Assembly: GCA_963702525.1 (NCBI GenBank)
Contig: CAVPCY010000013.1
Span: 410,209 to 474,208 of the forward strand
DNA length: 64,000 nucleotides
Direction: 5' to 3'
Source: CAVPCY01 sp963702525
Lineage (GTDB): Bacteria > Actinomycetota > Coriobacteriia > Anaerosomatales > PHET01
Under the pieces are notes generated by a model, which worked only from the letters and a program-made list of their open reading frames with translations, was not told the origin of the DNA and did not search any database. A program made the position numbers and the translations under genes. Below are positions 50,926-60,626 of this stretch, in pieces. Position 1 is the stretch's first letter. Each line of letters begins with the position of its first letter.

Positions 50926-51152
50926 TCTCCAGACCAAGGTTCCGGCTGCCGTTGTTCGCGGCGCTCGCCATCGTGATCGCGGCCTACGCTCTGCGCTCGC
51001 TGCTCGTTCGCGGTGGCGACTTCGCGCCCGACCTACCCGGCGACGCGATAGTCGCGGTAGCGCTGGTCGTGGCTGTGGCCTTCGTCGCGTACTCGCGGCA
51101 CCGCGAGTCGCGCGAGGGCTCCGCCGACGACGAAGCCGACGACAAGGACTAG
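50922..51152 (+). CDS. 76-residue membrane protein
   Basis: GTG 50922 overlaps the DUF4349 stop as GTGA, so it is translated with it. The product has two hydrophobic segments, LPLFAALAIVIAAYAL and AIVAVALVVAVAFVAY, and an acidic tail. I do not recognise the family. Its TAG shares the palindrome CTAG with the stop of the convergent permease gene. Confidence 0.65.
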   Translation: MISRPRFRLPLFAALAIVIAAYALRSLLVRGGDFAPDLPGDAIVAVALVVAVAFVAYSRHRESREGSADDEADDKD

Positions 51153-52105
51153 CCCTTCTCCTTGTACGGCTTGCCGTCCGCTGCCGGTGCGACGGCCCGG
51201 CCGACCACTCCGGCGAGCACGACGACCGTCAGCACGTACGGCAACATCAGGAAGAACTGCGGCGGTATGTCGATCTTGTCGGAGAAGAGCTGCAGCTTGA
51301 GCTGCAGTGCGTCGGCGAACCCGAAGAGCAGCGACGCGAGGTACGCGCCTCCCGGGATCCATCGGCCGAAGATCATCGCAGCCAGAGCTATGAACCCCCT
51401 GCCGTTGGTCATGCCCTCGGTGAAGGAGCCGACCTGCTCGAGCGTCAGGTTCGCACCCGCCATACCTGCCATGAAGCCGGAAACAAGAACGGCGAACCAG
51501 CGGCCCTTCAGTACGTTCACTCCGACCGTGTCAGCCGCGCGTGGATGCTCGCCCAAAGAGCGCAGCCGCAGCCCCCATCTGGTCCGATAGAGCGACCACG
51601 TGAGGAATATGGCGGCGAAGATCCCGAAGTAGACGATGGGCGTGTAGCTCAGGAAGACCACGTCGATCCACGTCCAGATCGTCCCGAGGAGACCGTCGCC
51701 CCCGGTCGGGAAGTCAAACACCGGCTGTATCGTCTTCACGGGGTCGGTGGTACCCGGGCGACCGAAGATCGTCTCCATGAGGAATCCGGTGACCCCCAGC
51801 GCGAGGATGTTGATAGCCGTACCGGAGATGACCTGGTCGGACCGCAGGTTCACCGATGCCCACGCGTGCAGCGAAGCGAAGATGAGTGCACCGGCGACCG
51901 CTCCGACCACGCCGAGCCAGGTGTTGCCGGTCAGGAGCGCGACCGCGACACCCGAGAAGGCGGAGATGAGCATCAAGCCTTCCATCGCGATGTTGACCAC
52001 TCCGGAACGCTCGCAGATGGCGGCGCCGGTGGCCGCAAGGGCGATGGGCGTCGCCAGCCGTACAGCGGAGGCGAACAGCTCGGGAGTGAAGACCTCAGCG
52101 AGCAT
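51149..52105 (-). CDS. Nucleoside-type ABC transporter permease 2
   Basis: A 318-residue inner-membrane permease of the BPD_transp_2 family (like NupQ/PnrD). The N-terminal TPIALAATGAAICERSGVVNIAMEGLM is split by family-typical glycine and aromatic residues, and the coupling region RSLGEHPRAADTVGVNV is clear. It ends the BMP transporter operon. ATG 52105 overlaps the upstream permease by 11 bases. Confidence 0.9.
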   Translation of the reverse strand: MLAEVFTPELFASAVRLATPIALAATGAAICERSGVVNIAMEGLMLISAFSGVAVALLTGNTWLGVVGAVAGALIFASLHAWASVNLRSDQVISGTAINILALGVTGFLMETIFGRPGTTDPVKTIQPVFDFPTGGDGLLGTIWTWIDVVFLSYTPIVYFGIFAAIFLTWSLYRTRWGLRLRSLGEHPRAADTVGVNVLKGRWFAVLVSGFMAGMAGANLTLEQVGSFTEGMTNGRGFIALAAMIFGRWIPGGAYLASLLFGFADALQLKLQLFSDKIDIPPQFFLMLPYVLTVVVLAGVVGRAVAPAADGKPYKEKG

Positions 52106-53254
52106 CTGCGCCCCCCTTCTGTCGGCGGAACTTCGACACTGTCCACGTCACTATCGTCTCGGCACCGACGAGGAAGATGATCGTGCCCTGAATGATCGAG
52201 ATGACCTTCTGGGAGACCCCCGCCTCCAGCTGCATCGTCCCGGCACCGGCCGACAGAGACGCCGAAGAGGATGGCCGCGGCAATCACGCCTATCGGGTTG
52301 TTCTTGGCGAGCAGCGCGACGGCGATACCCGTGAACCCGAAACCGGACGAGAACTGGTCGAACAGCCGGTAGTGGACGCCCATCACCTCTGTCGCGCCCG
52401 CCAGACCCGCGATCGATCCCGAGATGCAAAGCGACTTGATGGTGGTCGCAGAGACCGACACGCCACCTGTCTGCGACGCGAACGGGTTGAAGCCGACCGC
52501 CCTGGCTTCGAAGCCCAGCACCGTGTACTTGAGAATCCACCACACGATGATGGCTACCGCCACGCCGAGGATGAACCCAAGATGCGCCCGGTTCTGGGCG
52601 AGGAACGGGAACACGTCGGAGATGCGCGGGAGCTGGCTCGTGACAGGCAGCTGCGGCGTCTGCGGAATCGCTCCCTCGGCCTTGAACGGGCCGGTGACTA
52701 TCCAAGACACGAGGTAGCGACCGATGTAGGTGAACATCATGGTCGTGATGACCTCGTGTGCGCCGATCTTCGCCTTCATCAGCGCCGGAATGAACGCCCA
52801 CGCGGCGCCCGCCAACATGGCGGAAAGCAGGATCAGGGGCACCGATACGGCCCACGGGTAGCCCGGCGATCATGACGCCTACGAACGCGGCCGCCATGCC
52901 ACCCAAGAACAGCTGCCCCTCGGCGCCGATGTTGAACAGTCCGGACCGGAATCCGTAGGCCACTGCCAGACCCGTGAATATCAGAGGCGTCGCCCGCAGC
53001 AGCGTCTCGCCTATCTGCCGCACGCCGCCGAACGCACCGTAGAACATGGCGGCATAGGCCTCGATCGGGCTGTGGCCGGAGGCGAGGATCACGACCGAAC
53101 CGACCAGCAAGGCGATGACCACCGAGATGAACGGGGTCGCGATGCTCACGATGCGCCGGAAACGCTCCTGATCCAGCGCGTACTGCTTCTCGGCTTCCAG
53201 GGCTGCGGCGTGTTCGGCCTCGGTGGGCGGAGGACGGTTGTCGATGTCAGGCAA
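52095..53254 (-). CDS. Nucleoside-type ABC transporter permease 1, twice frameshifted
   Basis: The BPD_transp_2 partner permease (like NupP/PnrC). Three pieces in successive frames together make one protein of about 386 residues. The first runs from TTG 53254 to FVGVMIAGLPV. The second, from WAVSVPLILLSAML to AAAILFGVSV, follows a break near 52857-52868. The third, SAGAGTMQLEAG to KGGADAR, follows one near 52252-52262. Removing one base at each break restores a full reading frame. Domain features include GLFNIGAEGQLFLGG and AVGFNPFASQTGG. Its start overlaps the ATPase gene. Confidence 0.87.
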
Positions 53255-54857
53255 CGTCTCCCCCTCCCCGCGTGCTCGCGTCGGGAGCGGCGCCTCGGGT
53301 CTTGCCGCCAGTCATGTAGTAGCCGAGTTCCTCCTCGGTCACGGCCCCGCCCTCGAACTCCGCCGCGATCTTGCCCTCGTACATCACGAGGATCCGGTCG
53401 GAAAGCGACATCACCTCTTCGAGCTCCATGCTGATGAGCAGCACGGCCTTGCCCGCATCCCTCTCCGCAAGGATCCTGCGATGGACGAACTCTATCGCGC
53501 CGACGTCAAGGCCCCGAGTCGGTTGCCCGGCGATCAGCAGCTCGGGGTTTCGCCCCAGCTCCCGCGCGAGCACGAGCTTCTGCTGGTTTCCGCCGGAGAG
53601 GTTCGCAGCGGCGACGTGCTGGTTGGGGGTCCGTACGTCGTACTCCTTGATGCGCTCGACGGCCTCGCGCTCCAGCGCCTTCCTGTCGAGCACACCCCAC
53701 TTCGAGAACGGCGGCCGGCGCTGGTCACCCAGGGCGACGTTCTCCACAAGATCGAACTCCAGGACCAGCCCGCGGCGATGGCGATCCTCGGGCACATGCG
53801 AAACGCCCGAGGCGATCGTTGTCCTGGGATCGTCGCGCGTGATGTCTTTGCCGCGCAGCAGCAGCGTGCCGCCGGTCGGCTTGCGCAGCCCCATGATGGC
53901 CTCGATGAGCTCCGTCTGGCCGTTGCCGCTGACACCCGCTATCCCCACGACCTCGCCGGCGTGAACGGTGAGCGACACGCCCTTGAGCACGTCGAGCTTG
54001 CGGTCGTCCTTCGCCTGCAGGTCGCGCACTTCGAGCACGGGGGCGCCGGGATGCGACTCGCCCTTCTCGACGCGAAGCACGACGTCGCGTCCGACCATCA
54101 TGCGGGCGAGGCTCTCCTCGTTGCACGCGCTCGGCGTCGTCTCGCCCACCACTCGGCCGTTGCGCATGACGACGATGCGGTCGGAGAACGCCATCACCTC
54201 GTCGAGCTTGTGCGTGATGATGACGACCGCCAGCCCCTCTGCGACGAGTTCCCGCACGATCTCGAAGAGCTCGGTGACCTCCTGCGGGGTCAGGACCGCC
54301 GTGGGTTCGTCCAAGATGAGTATCCGGGCGTCTCGGTAGAGCGCCTTGAGGATCTCCACACGCTGCTGCATCCCCACCGACAGGTCGGCGACCTTCGTGT
54401 CGGGGTCCACCTTGAGCCCATAGCGCTCGGAGATCGCGACGACCTTCTCGCGGGCGACCTTGCGGTCGATGACGCCGAACCGTGAGGTGGGTTCCATGCC
54501 GAGCACGATGTTCTCGGTGACGGTAAGCGGGTCCACGAGCATGAAGTGTTGGTGCACCATGCCGATTCGCAGCGCGATCGCATCGCGTGGCGCGCGAATC
54601 TGGACAACCTCGCCGTCGACGAGCATCTCGCCTTCACTTGCGTCGAGAAGCCCGTAGGCGACGTTCATGAGCGTGGACTTGCCGGCGCCGTTCTCGCCGA
54701 GAAGGGCCAGCACCTCGCCGGGCGCGACGGCGATCGAGACATCGTCGTTCGCGAGCACTCCCGGGAATCGCTTCGTGATGTGCCGCAACTCGAGGATCGG
54801 CTTGCGGCTTGGGCCAGCAGTAGGTATCTCGCACCCGGCGGTGGGCTCGGCTGCCAT
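53247..54857 (-). CDS. Nucleoside-type ABC transporter ATP-binding protein (two ATPase domains)
   Basis: A 536-residue sugar/nucleoside-type ATPase with two fused domains. The first has Walker A LGENGAGKSTLMN and signature LSVGMQQRVEI. The second has the degenerate Walker A GVSGNGQTELIE, signature LSGGNQQKLVLAREL, and LIAGQPTRGLD in place of a strict Walker B. This layout matches NupO/RbsA-like proteins. ATG 54857 has GGGAGC upstream. It sits between the BMP lipoprotein gene and the permeases. Confidence 0.92.
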   Translation of the reverse strand: MAAEPTAGCEIPTAGPSRKPILELRHITKRFPGVLANDDVSIAVAPGEVLALLGENGAGKSTLMNVAYGLLDASEGEMLVDGEVVQIRAPRDAIALRIGMVHQHFMLVDPLTVTENIVLGMEPTSRFGVIDRKVAREKVVAISERYGLKVDPDTKVADLSVGMQQRVEILKALYRDARILILDEPTAVLTPQEVTELFEIVRELVAEGLAVVIITHKLDEVMAFSDRIVVMRNGRVVGETTPSACNEESLARMMVGRDVVLRVEKGESHPGAPVLEVRDLQAKDDRKLDVLKGVSLTVHAGEVVGIAGVSGNGQTELIEAIMGLRKPTGGTLLLRGKDITRDDPRTTIASGVSHVPEDRHRRGLVLEFDLVENVALGDQRRPPFSKWGVLDRKALEREAVERIKEYDVRTPNQHVAAANLSGGNQQKLVLARELGRNPELLIAGQPTRGLDVGAIEFVHRRILAERDAGKAVLLISMELEEVMSLSDRILVMYEGKIAAEFEGGAVTEEELGYYMTGGKTRGAAPDASTRGGGDVA

Positions 54858-54947
54858 CGATGCTCCCGTCGAAACGGCTAACACAGGCCCGGCGGTCGTA
54901 GGTGCGCAACCGCCGGGCCCGTCAGCTATCGGTCAGCTGCAGATCAG

Positions 54948-56015
54948 CTACTTGCTCTCGGGAACGGTGACCGTTCCTGCGACAACGTCGGCCTTCGCCT
55001 TTTCGACGGCGTCCTTCACAGACTGCGGCATCTTCGTATCCCAGTCGTGGAACGGAGCGATACCCACAGCCTCCTCGGCGAGACCGAAGACCCTGTTCTC
55101 GCCACCCTTGAGCTTGCCGTCGACCGCGTCCTTCACGGTCAGGAACACGGCCTGGTCGACGCGCTTTATCGCCGAGGTGATGATCGTGTCGCCAAGACCT
55201 GGGATGGTCTCGTACTGATCAGCGTCGACACCGATGAACAGCGCCTTGTTGTCCTGAGCCGCCTTGGCGGTTCCGTTACCCGTGGCGCCTGCGGCCGCGA
55301 AGATGATGTCCGCGCCCTGCTCGATGAGCGCCTTGCCGGACTCGAGGCCCTTCTGCTGGTCGGTGAAGCTGCCGGTGTAGACGCTCTTGACCTCGATGGC
55401 CGGATCGACCGACTTGGCGCCGGCGACGAAGCCCGCCTCGAACTTCTGGACCGGCGGAATCTCCATGCCGCCCACGAAGCCGAGGACCTTCTTGTCGTTG
55501 ATACGCGGGTCGACGTCGGTCATCGTCGTCAGGCTGCCCGCCACGACTCCGGCGAGGTAGCCCGCTTCCTGCTCCTTGAAGTTCAGGCCGATGACGTTGG
55601 GCGCAACCGGATCGAAGAAGATGTCGATTCCACCGAAGTTCACGTCAGCGAACTGCGGGGCGACCTTCGTGACCGTATCGGTCATCAGGAAGCCGACGGC
55701 GAAGATCGGGTTGTAGCCGGCGGTAGCCAGCTGGTTGATGTTGCTCTCGTAGTCCGTCGGCTCTTTGGACTCGAGGACCTTGATCTCCGTACCCAGCTCA
55801 CTCTCGGCCTTCTGAAGACCTGCGTACGACAGATCGTTGAACGACTTGTCGCCGAGACCGCCAACGTCGGTGACCATGGCCGCCTTGACGTCGGTCTTCG
55901 GCGCCTCGGCAGGAGCCGCGGGCTCCTCAGCCGGCTGGGCGCACCCGACCGCGAGCGATGCGACCACGGCCATGGCAAGGAGTACCGCTACCAGCTTTCC
56001 CCACTTCGATCTCAC
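54948..56015 (-). CDS. BMP family nucleoside-binding lipoprotein
   Basis: A 355-residue Bmp/PnrA/TmpC-type binding protein. The signal region KLVAVLLAMAVVASLAVGC ends in a lipobox Cys, to be processed by LspA. The mature part has VTDVGGLGDKSFNDLSYAG and the C-terminal FIGVDADQYETIPGLGD, which line the nucleoside site in PnrA. GTG 56015 has AGGAGGAGGGAGAT upstream. It is the first gene of the transporter operon. Substrates are inferred to be purine or pyrimidine nucleosides. Confidence 0.92.
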   Translation of the reverse strand: MRSKWGKLVAVLLAMAVVASLAVGCAQPAEEPAAPAEAPKTDVKAAMVTDVGGLGDKSFNDLSYAGLQKAESELGTEIKVLESKEPTDYESNINQLATAGYNPIFAVGFLMTDTVTKVAPQFADVNFGGIDIFFDPVAPNVIGLNFKEQEAGYLAGVVAGSLTTMTDVDPRINDKKVLGFVGGMEIPPVQKFEAGFVAGAKSVDPAIEVKSVYTGSFTDQQKGLESGKALIEQGADIIFAAAGATGNGTAKAAQDNKALFIGVDADQYETIPGLGDTIITSAIKRVDQAVFLTVKDAVDGKLKGGENRVFGLAEEAVGIAPFHDWDTKMPQSVKDAVEKAKADVVAGTVTVPESK

Positions 56016-56125
56016 AGAGATCTCCCTCCTCCTATACGCGGAACGACCTTCGCGATTCATTCTAGATGAATCTGGCGCGAATGCCGCCCCATTCGTTCGG
56101 CCACTCACCAGCCGCACGGAGTCGA

Positions 56126-57031
56126 CTAGCGAATCCGGGCACGCGGGTGCGTCGTTAAGTATTCTTCCCGAATATGCCTCCTATCCACGTGCGTGTAGAC
56201 CTGAGTCGTGGAAATGTCTGCATGTCCGAGCATCTCCTGCAGCGAGCGGAGGTCCGCTCCCCCCTCGAGCATGTGTGTGGCGTAGGAGTGCCGCAGCGTG
56301 TGAGGGTGCAGCCCGTCGATGCCGGCACGAGCACCGTACGTCCTCACGAGCACGAACACAGACTGCCTGGAAAGCCGTCCGCCGCGCTGGTTGAGGAAGA
56401 GCGCGGACCCGACACCGGCGATGCTGCGCACGGCTCTGAGCCGGGGCCTGCCCTCCCTCAGATACGCGTCGAGCGAGGCCGAGGCCATGCCGGCGACAGG
56501 CACGATGCGCTCCTTGCTCCCCTTGCCGAACACCCGCACGAACCCTCCGTGCAGATCGATGTCGGTCGTGTCGAGACCGACGAGTTCCGACACACGCAGC
56601 CCGCAGCCGTAGAGGGTCTCCAGGATCGCCCGGTCCCGCAGCCCAACCGGCCCGTCTGGAAACGGCTGGCCGAGGACTCTGTCGACCTCGTCGATCGACA
56701 CGACATCGGGAAGCCTCTCGGGCACCTTGGGCAGCGGTAGCCGCGCGGTAGGGTGATTCGACGTGATGCCCTCTCTCACGAGGAACTTGTGGAACCCCTT
56801 GATCGCGGCGACTTTGCGCTCCACCGTGCTGGGTGCGAGACCTCGCGCTCGAAGGTGCGCAACGAAGGCCGTGACGTCGTCACCGGACACCGAACCGACT
56901 TCGGCGACACCCCTGCCGGCAAGGAACTCCCGATACTCCGTCAGGTCGCGCCCGTAGGCGGAGAGCGTGTGCCGCGAGGCACCGCGCTCGACGGACAGAT
57001 GCCCGAGATACTCATCGACCGATGGTTGCAT
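56126..57031 (-). CDS. xerD: Tyrosine recombinase XerD-like
   Basis: A 301-residue site-specific recombinase that resolves chromosome dimers at dif. The N-terminal SAM-like domain (SVDEYLGHLSVERGAS) is followed by the catalytic domain. Its residues are Arg in GCGLRVSEL, His and Arg in HTLRHSYATHML, His in GHADIST and the nucleophile Tyr in QVYTHV. ATG 57031 gives the family length. XerC and XerD cannot be told apart with full certainty; its place near pyrG matches xerD in mycobacteria. Confidence 0.9.
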   Translation of the reverse strand: MQPSVDEYLGHLSVERGASRHTLSAYGRDLTEYREFLAGRGVAEVGSVSGDDVTAFVAHLRARGLAPSTVERKVAAIKGFHKFLVREGITSNHPTARLPLPKVPERLPDVVSIDEVDRVLGQPFPDGPVGLRDRAILETLYGCGLRVSELVGLDTTDIDLHGGFVRVFGKGSKERIVPVAGMASASLDAYLREGRPRLRAVRSIAGVGSALFLNQRGGRLSRQSVFVLVRTYGARAGIDGLHPHTLRHSYATHMLEGGADLRSLQEMLGHADISTTQVYTHVDRRHIREEYLTTHPRARIR

Positions 57032-57048
57032 GTCTCGATGATAGCGAA

Positions 57049-57078
57049 GCGGCCGCCCCGCGAGTTGCGGAGCGGCCG
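57049..57078 (-). terminator. Terminator after ald
   Basis: CGGCCGCTCCGC and GCGGGGCGGCCG form a 12-bp stem with one G-T wobble and a 5-base loop, about 30 bases past the ald stop. No long T run follows. It precedes the xerD start. Confidence 0.6.
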
Positions 57079-57107
57079 TCAGCCGTTGAGTCATTTGAAG
57101 GGCGGCG

Positions 57108-58223
57108 TTAGGCGAGGAGCTCCTCGAGCGCCACGTACTCGAGACCGTGCGCGTCAGCCACGGGCTTGTAGGTGATCTTGCCATCCAGGACGTTCACGCC
57201 CATGGCCAGCGCGTGATCGTCCTTCACGGCCTGCTTCCAGCCCTTGTCGGCGATCGACAGACCATACCGAAGCGTCGCATTGTTCAGCGCATGGGTCGAG
57301 GTGTTGGGCACCGCACCGGGCATGTTGGCCACGCCATAGTGCAAGACGCCATCGACGAAGTACGTGGGGTCGGCATGCGTGGTGGCCTTGGTTGTCTCGA
57401 TGCAGCCGCCTTGGTCGACGGAGACGTCAACGACGACGGCACCGGGCCTCATGCGCGGAAGCATGTCCTTGGTCACGAGCCACGGCGTGCGGGCACCTGG
57501 GAGAAGCACAGCGCCAACGACCAGATCGGCCGCGTAGACCGCCTCCTCGATGTTGTGGCGATTGCTGTACAGCGTGCGCACGCGGTTGCCCCAAAGGTCG
57601 TCGATGTAGCGGATGCGATCCATGTTGACGTCCATGACGACCACGTTGGCGCCCATACCCACCGCCATGTACGTGGCGTTGATGCCGACCACGCCGGCGC
57701 CGAGCACCACGACGTTGGCCGGCAGCACGCCGGGAACGCCGCCCATGAGCACGCCGCGCCCGCCGAGCGTCTTCTGCAGGTACTGAGCGCCCACGATGGA
57801 TGCCATGCGCCCGGCGACCTCGGACATCGGCGCCAGCAGCGGGAGCGCGCCATTGGGGAGCTCGACTGTCTCGTACGCGATGCAAACGGCCTTCGAGCCC
57901 ACCAGTCCCACGGTCTGCTCGTAGTCCGGTGCGAGATGCAGGTAGGTGTAGAGGATCTGTCCCGGACGGAGCATCTCTATCTCGACCGCCTGCGGCTCCT
58001 TGACCTTGACGATCATCTCGGCCTGGGCGAAGACGTCCTCCGCCGTGTCGACGAGCTTGGCCCCGACCCCCTCGTACTCGGCATCGGTGAACGACGACCC
58101 GATACCGGCGCCCTTCTCGACAAGGACGGTGTGGCCGTGGTGTACGAACTCGCGAGCCGAACCAGGCGTGAGGCCGACACGGAACTCGTTGTTCTTGATC
58201 TCCTTCGGGACTCCGACGATCAC
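57108..58223 (-). CDS. ald: Alanine dehydrogenase
   Basis: A 371-residue NAD-dependent enzyme interconverting alanine and pyruvate plus ammonia. N-terminal VGVPKEIKNNEFRVGLTP is the family start. The NAD loop is VVLGAGVVGINATYMAVGMGA near residue 172, and the catalytic Lys and His are in VKVKEPQ and YLHLAPD. GTG 58223 has AAGGGGGTAGG upstream. It has its own terminator and a 162-base upstream gap, so it is probably transcribed alone. Confidence 0.95.
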   Translation of the reverse strand: MIVGVPKEIKNNEFRVGLTPGSAREFVHHGHTVLVEKGAGIGSSFTDAEYEGVGAKLVDTAEDVFAQAEMIVKVKEPQAVEIEMLRPGQILYTYLHLAPDYEQTVGLVGSKAVCIAYETVELPNGALPLLAPMSEVAGRMASIVGAQYLQKTLGGRGVLMGGVPGVLPANVVVLGAGVVGINATYMAVGMGANVVVMDVNMDRIRYIDDLWGNRVRTLYSNRHNIEEAVYAADLVVGAVLLPGARTPWLVTKDMLPRMRPGAVVVDVSVDQGGCIETTKATTHADPTYFVDGVLHYGVANMPGAVPNTSTHALNNATLRYGLSIADKGWKQAVKDDHALAMGVNVLDGKITYKPVADAHGLEYVALEELLA

Positions 58224-58385
58224 GGGAGCCTACCCCCTTCTATCTCGAATGGCGCGTCTGCTGCGTGCCTTGTGCATATTCCCCTGATGCCCTGCCTGCG
58301 GGCGCCAGCCTCAACCAGTTTAGCGCCGTACGCTGGCTGCGCAACGCCCAAAATGCATGACCTCGCATTCGTATTGCATATGTTC

Positions 58386-59482
58386 TCAGAGATTGAGCGT
58401 GCCCCGTGCGACTCGGAATGCAATATCTCCGGCTGCAAAGGCTGCCGAGAAGAACGCGGGGTCGTCGGCGGGGCCTCGGCCCATGGTCGTGACCTCTACG
58501 CCGCGCATATCGGGTTCGCTCGCTGCTCCCGACCCGCCATCCGCCCTCCGATGGAGTCTCCACACGCCCGCATCATCCAGGTCCTCACGTATTGCATGCA
58601 GTTGTTCGTCGGGAAGACATCGGAACTGCGACGAGCGACGGTGCAAGCGCGATATGCGAGAGCGCGGTCAGGGTGTGATGGCTCACGCCGCGATGACGCT
58701 CTCGGGCATCCGCGAACGACACCCGCAGGCAGGTGACGGGCGTGCCGCCGAGCGCGCTCGCGGCGTTGATCGCCTCGCCCTGTGCCACGCCTCCGTGACC
58801 GAAGGGGGTCGCAGTCCCCACCACACCTGGCCCGATCGCGACGACGGCGACGTCCGCCCCCACCACCCACTTGGCGGCCAGCAGCCCGGAGTGCAGGTTG
58901 ACCGCCTCGTACCGGCCGCCGAACGACTGTCCGCACGAGACGGTCGCGTCGACAAGCCCCGCCTCCACACTGCGGGCCATGAGGTCGGACAGGCCGAGAC
59001 CGAACGCCGCCTGGTCGGTCATGCAGTACGCAACCGTGAGGGCTGGGGTCAGCGTTCTTGACCGCAGCCGCGACCAATGGAACCTGGCTGTGCAGACCGC
59101 AGCACACGACGGGCATGCCGGACAGGGTGGTGGCGGCGCTCATCACTTCGTGGTGCGGTGACTCGGGGGATTCGACCGATAGCACGTCGCGTTGATGGGG
59201 CGAGTAGCGAAGCTTCATCACGTGCCCGCCGGAGGGGTCGTCCAGAGCCACGCCCGAGCCCTGCCCCTGACGAGCCACGACGAAGTGCAGGCCGCCCGTG
59301 CCGAGACCCAGGCCTACTGCGGTCGTGTTTGCCAGCACGCGGTCGCCGACGACGCAGGCGCCGACCAGCGCTACGTAGGCGATCGCCTCCCCTGCCGAGC
59401 CGTCGTCGACTGCCACGCCGAGCCGCTGAACCCCGCCGGATTCGCGCACGATGGAGGTCACGCTCGCCCATACCAGACGCAT
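58386..59482 (-). CDS. DUF3866 family protein, twice frameshifted
   Basis: A protein of about 365 residues typical of Actinomycetota and some Firmicutes, with unknown function. Piece one runs from ATG 59482 (RLVWASVTSIV) through NTTAVGLGLGTGGLHFVV to AAVKNADP. Piece two, ALTVAYCMTDQAAFGLGL to SLVAVP, follows a break near 59043-59049. Piece three, CLPDEQLHAIREDL to the characteristic VEVTTMGRGPADDPAFF end, follows one near 58617-58623. Each break is mended by dropping one base. It lies directly after the M20 peptidase gene. Confidence 0.85.
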
Positions 59483-59490
59483 CGGAACAC

Positions 59491-60621
59491 CTACTCCGCG
59501 AGTCGCCAGGCGATGGCCGTGACGAGTTCGGTCAGGTTCTCCAGATCGATCGACGGCCATCGACTCGTCTATCGAATGCACGCCCTGCATCCCGCACGAC
59601 AGCGCCAGCACGGATACGCCCTTGGACGCGATGACGTTCGCGTCGCTGCCGCCGCCGGTGGCAAACGTCGAAGGCTCCAGCCCCACGTCAAGACAGGCGT
59701 CGGAGACGGTTCGGACGAGGTCGTCGTCGTCCGCCAGCTTGAACCCCTCGTACTCGAGGGTCCATGCGACCTCCACCGACCCGCCACCCTCGGCCGCCAC
59801 CCGGCGCATAGTCGCGTCCATCTCGGCCTTGAGCGCCTCGACCCGATCACGATCGAGCGACCTGCACTCCCCCGTGATCTGCACCGCGGCCGCTATCACG
59901 TTGGTCGCCGTACCACCCCGCACCGTGCCCACGTTCGCGGTGGTTTCGGGGTCCAGCCGCCCGATCGGGAGCGCCGCGATCGCTTCGCCGGCCATCTTGA
60001 TCGCCGAGACGCCCGCTTCCGGCTCCACGCCCGCGTGTGCGGCCTTGCCGAGAAACGATGCTTCGAACGTGTAGTGCGTCGGGCGCCGCGATCACGATCC
60101 CGCCCGGCTTGCCGGCGGCGTCGAGCACCACGCACAGATCGGCGGCGATGTCGTCGGCCCGAAGGTGCTTGGCGCCCACGAGCCCGATCTCCTCCTGCAC
60201 CGTGAACACGCAGCGCACCGTGGGATAGGGTCTCGCACCCTCGGCGAGTCGCCGTACGCTCTCGATCGCCGCGGCGAGGCCCGACCTTGTCGTCGGCACC
60301 CAGAACGGTCTCGCCGGCCGAGAAGACCAGCCCGTCGGCGACCTTCGGCTCCACGCCTCGGCACGGCTCGACACAGTCCAGATGCGCCGAGATCACCAGC
60401 GTGCGCGGCGCGGTCCCCGGCAACTCCGCGATCAGGTTGCCGGTGTCCGAACCGGTCAGCGCAGCGCTGTCGTCGTAGCGCACGGTGCAGCCCGCAGCGA
60501 CGAGCTCCCGCTCGCAGTAGGCCGCACAGGCGGCCTCGAATCGCGTAGGGCTGTCTATTCGCAGCAGATCGAGCAGGGTGTCGAGCAGTCGTTCGTTGGC
60601 GGCCGGCGACGGTCCGGTCAC
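59491..60621 (-). CDS. M20 family metallopeptidase, thrice frameshifted
   Basis: A zinc peptidase of the M20/M42-like PepT group, about 376 residues once three single extra bases are removed (near 60279-60283, 60080-60087 and 59544-59552). The metal ligands are in place: SAHLDCVEP, LGADDKVG, VFTVQEEIGLVGAK and the DAAGKPGG region. FLGKAAHAGVEPEAG contains the dimerisation-domain His, and HSIDESM near the end supplies the last metal ligand. GTG 60621 lies 5 bases after the pyrG stop. It probably cleaves small peptides in the cytoplasm. Three breaks in one gene could also mean real decay. Confidence 0.85.
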
Positions 60622-60626
60622 GACCG

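Noticed and set aside
58496..60028. A single 510-codon frame joining the M20 peptidase and DUF3866
   Set aside because: It arises because frameshifts join parts of two genes. The M20 stop is at 59491-59493 and DUF3866 starts at ATG 59482 with its own conserved beginning, so this is not a fusion protein.
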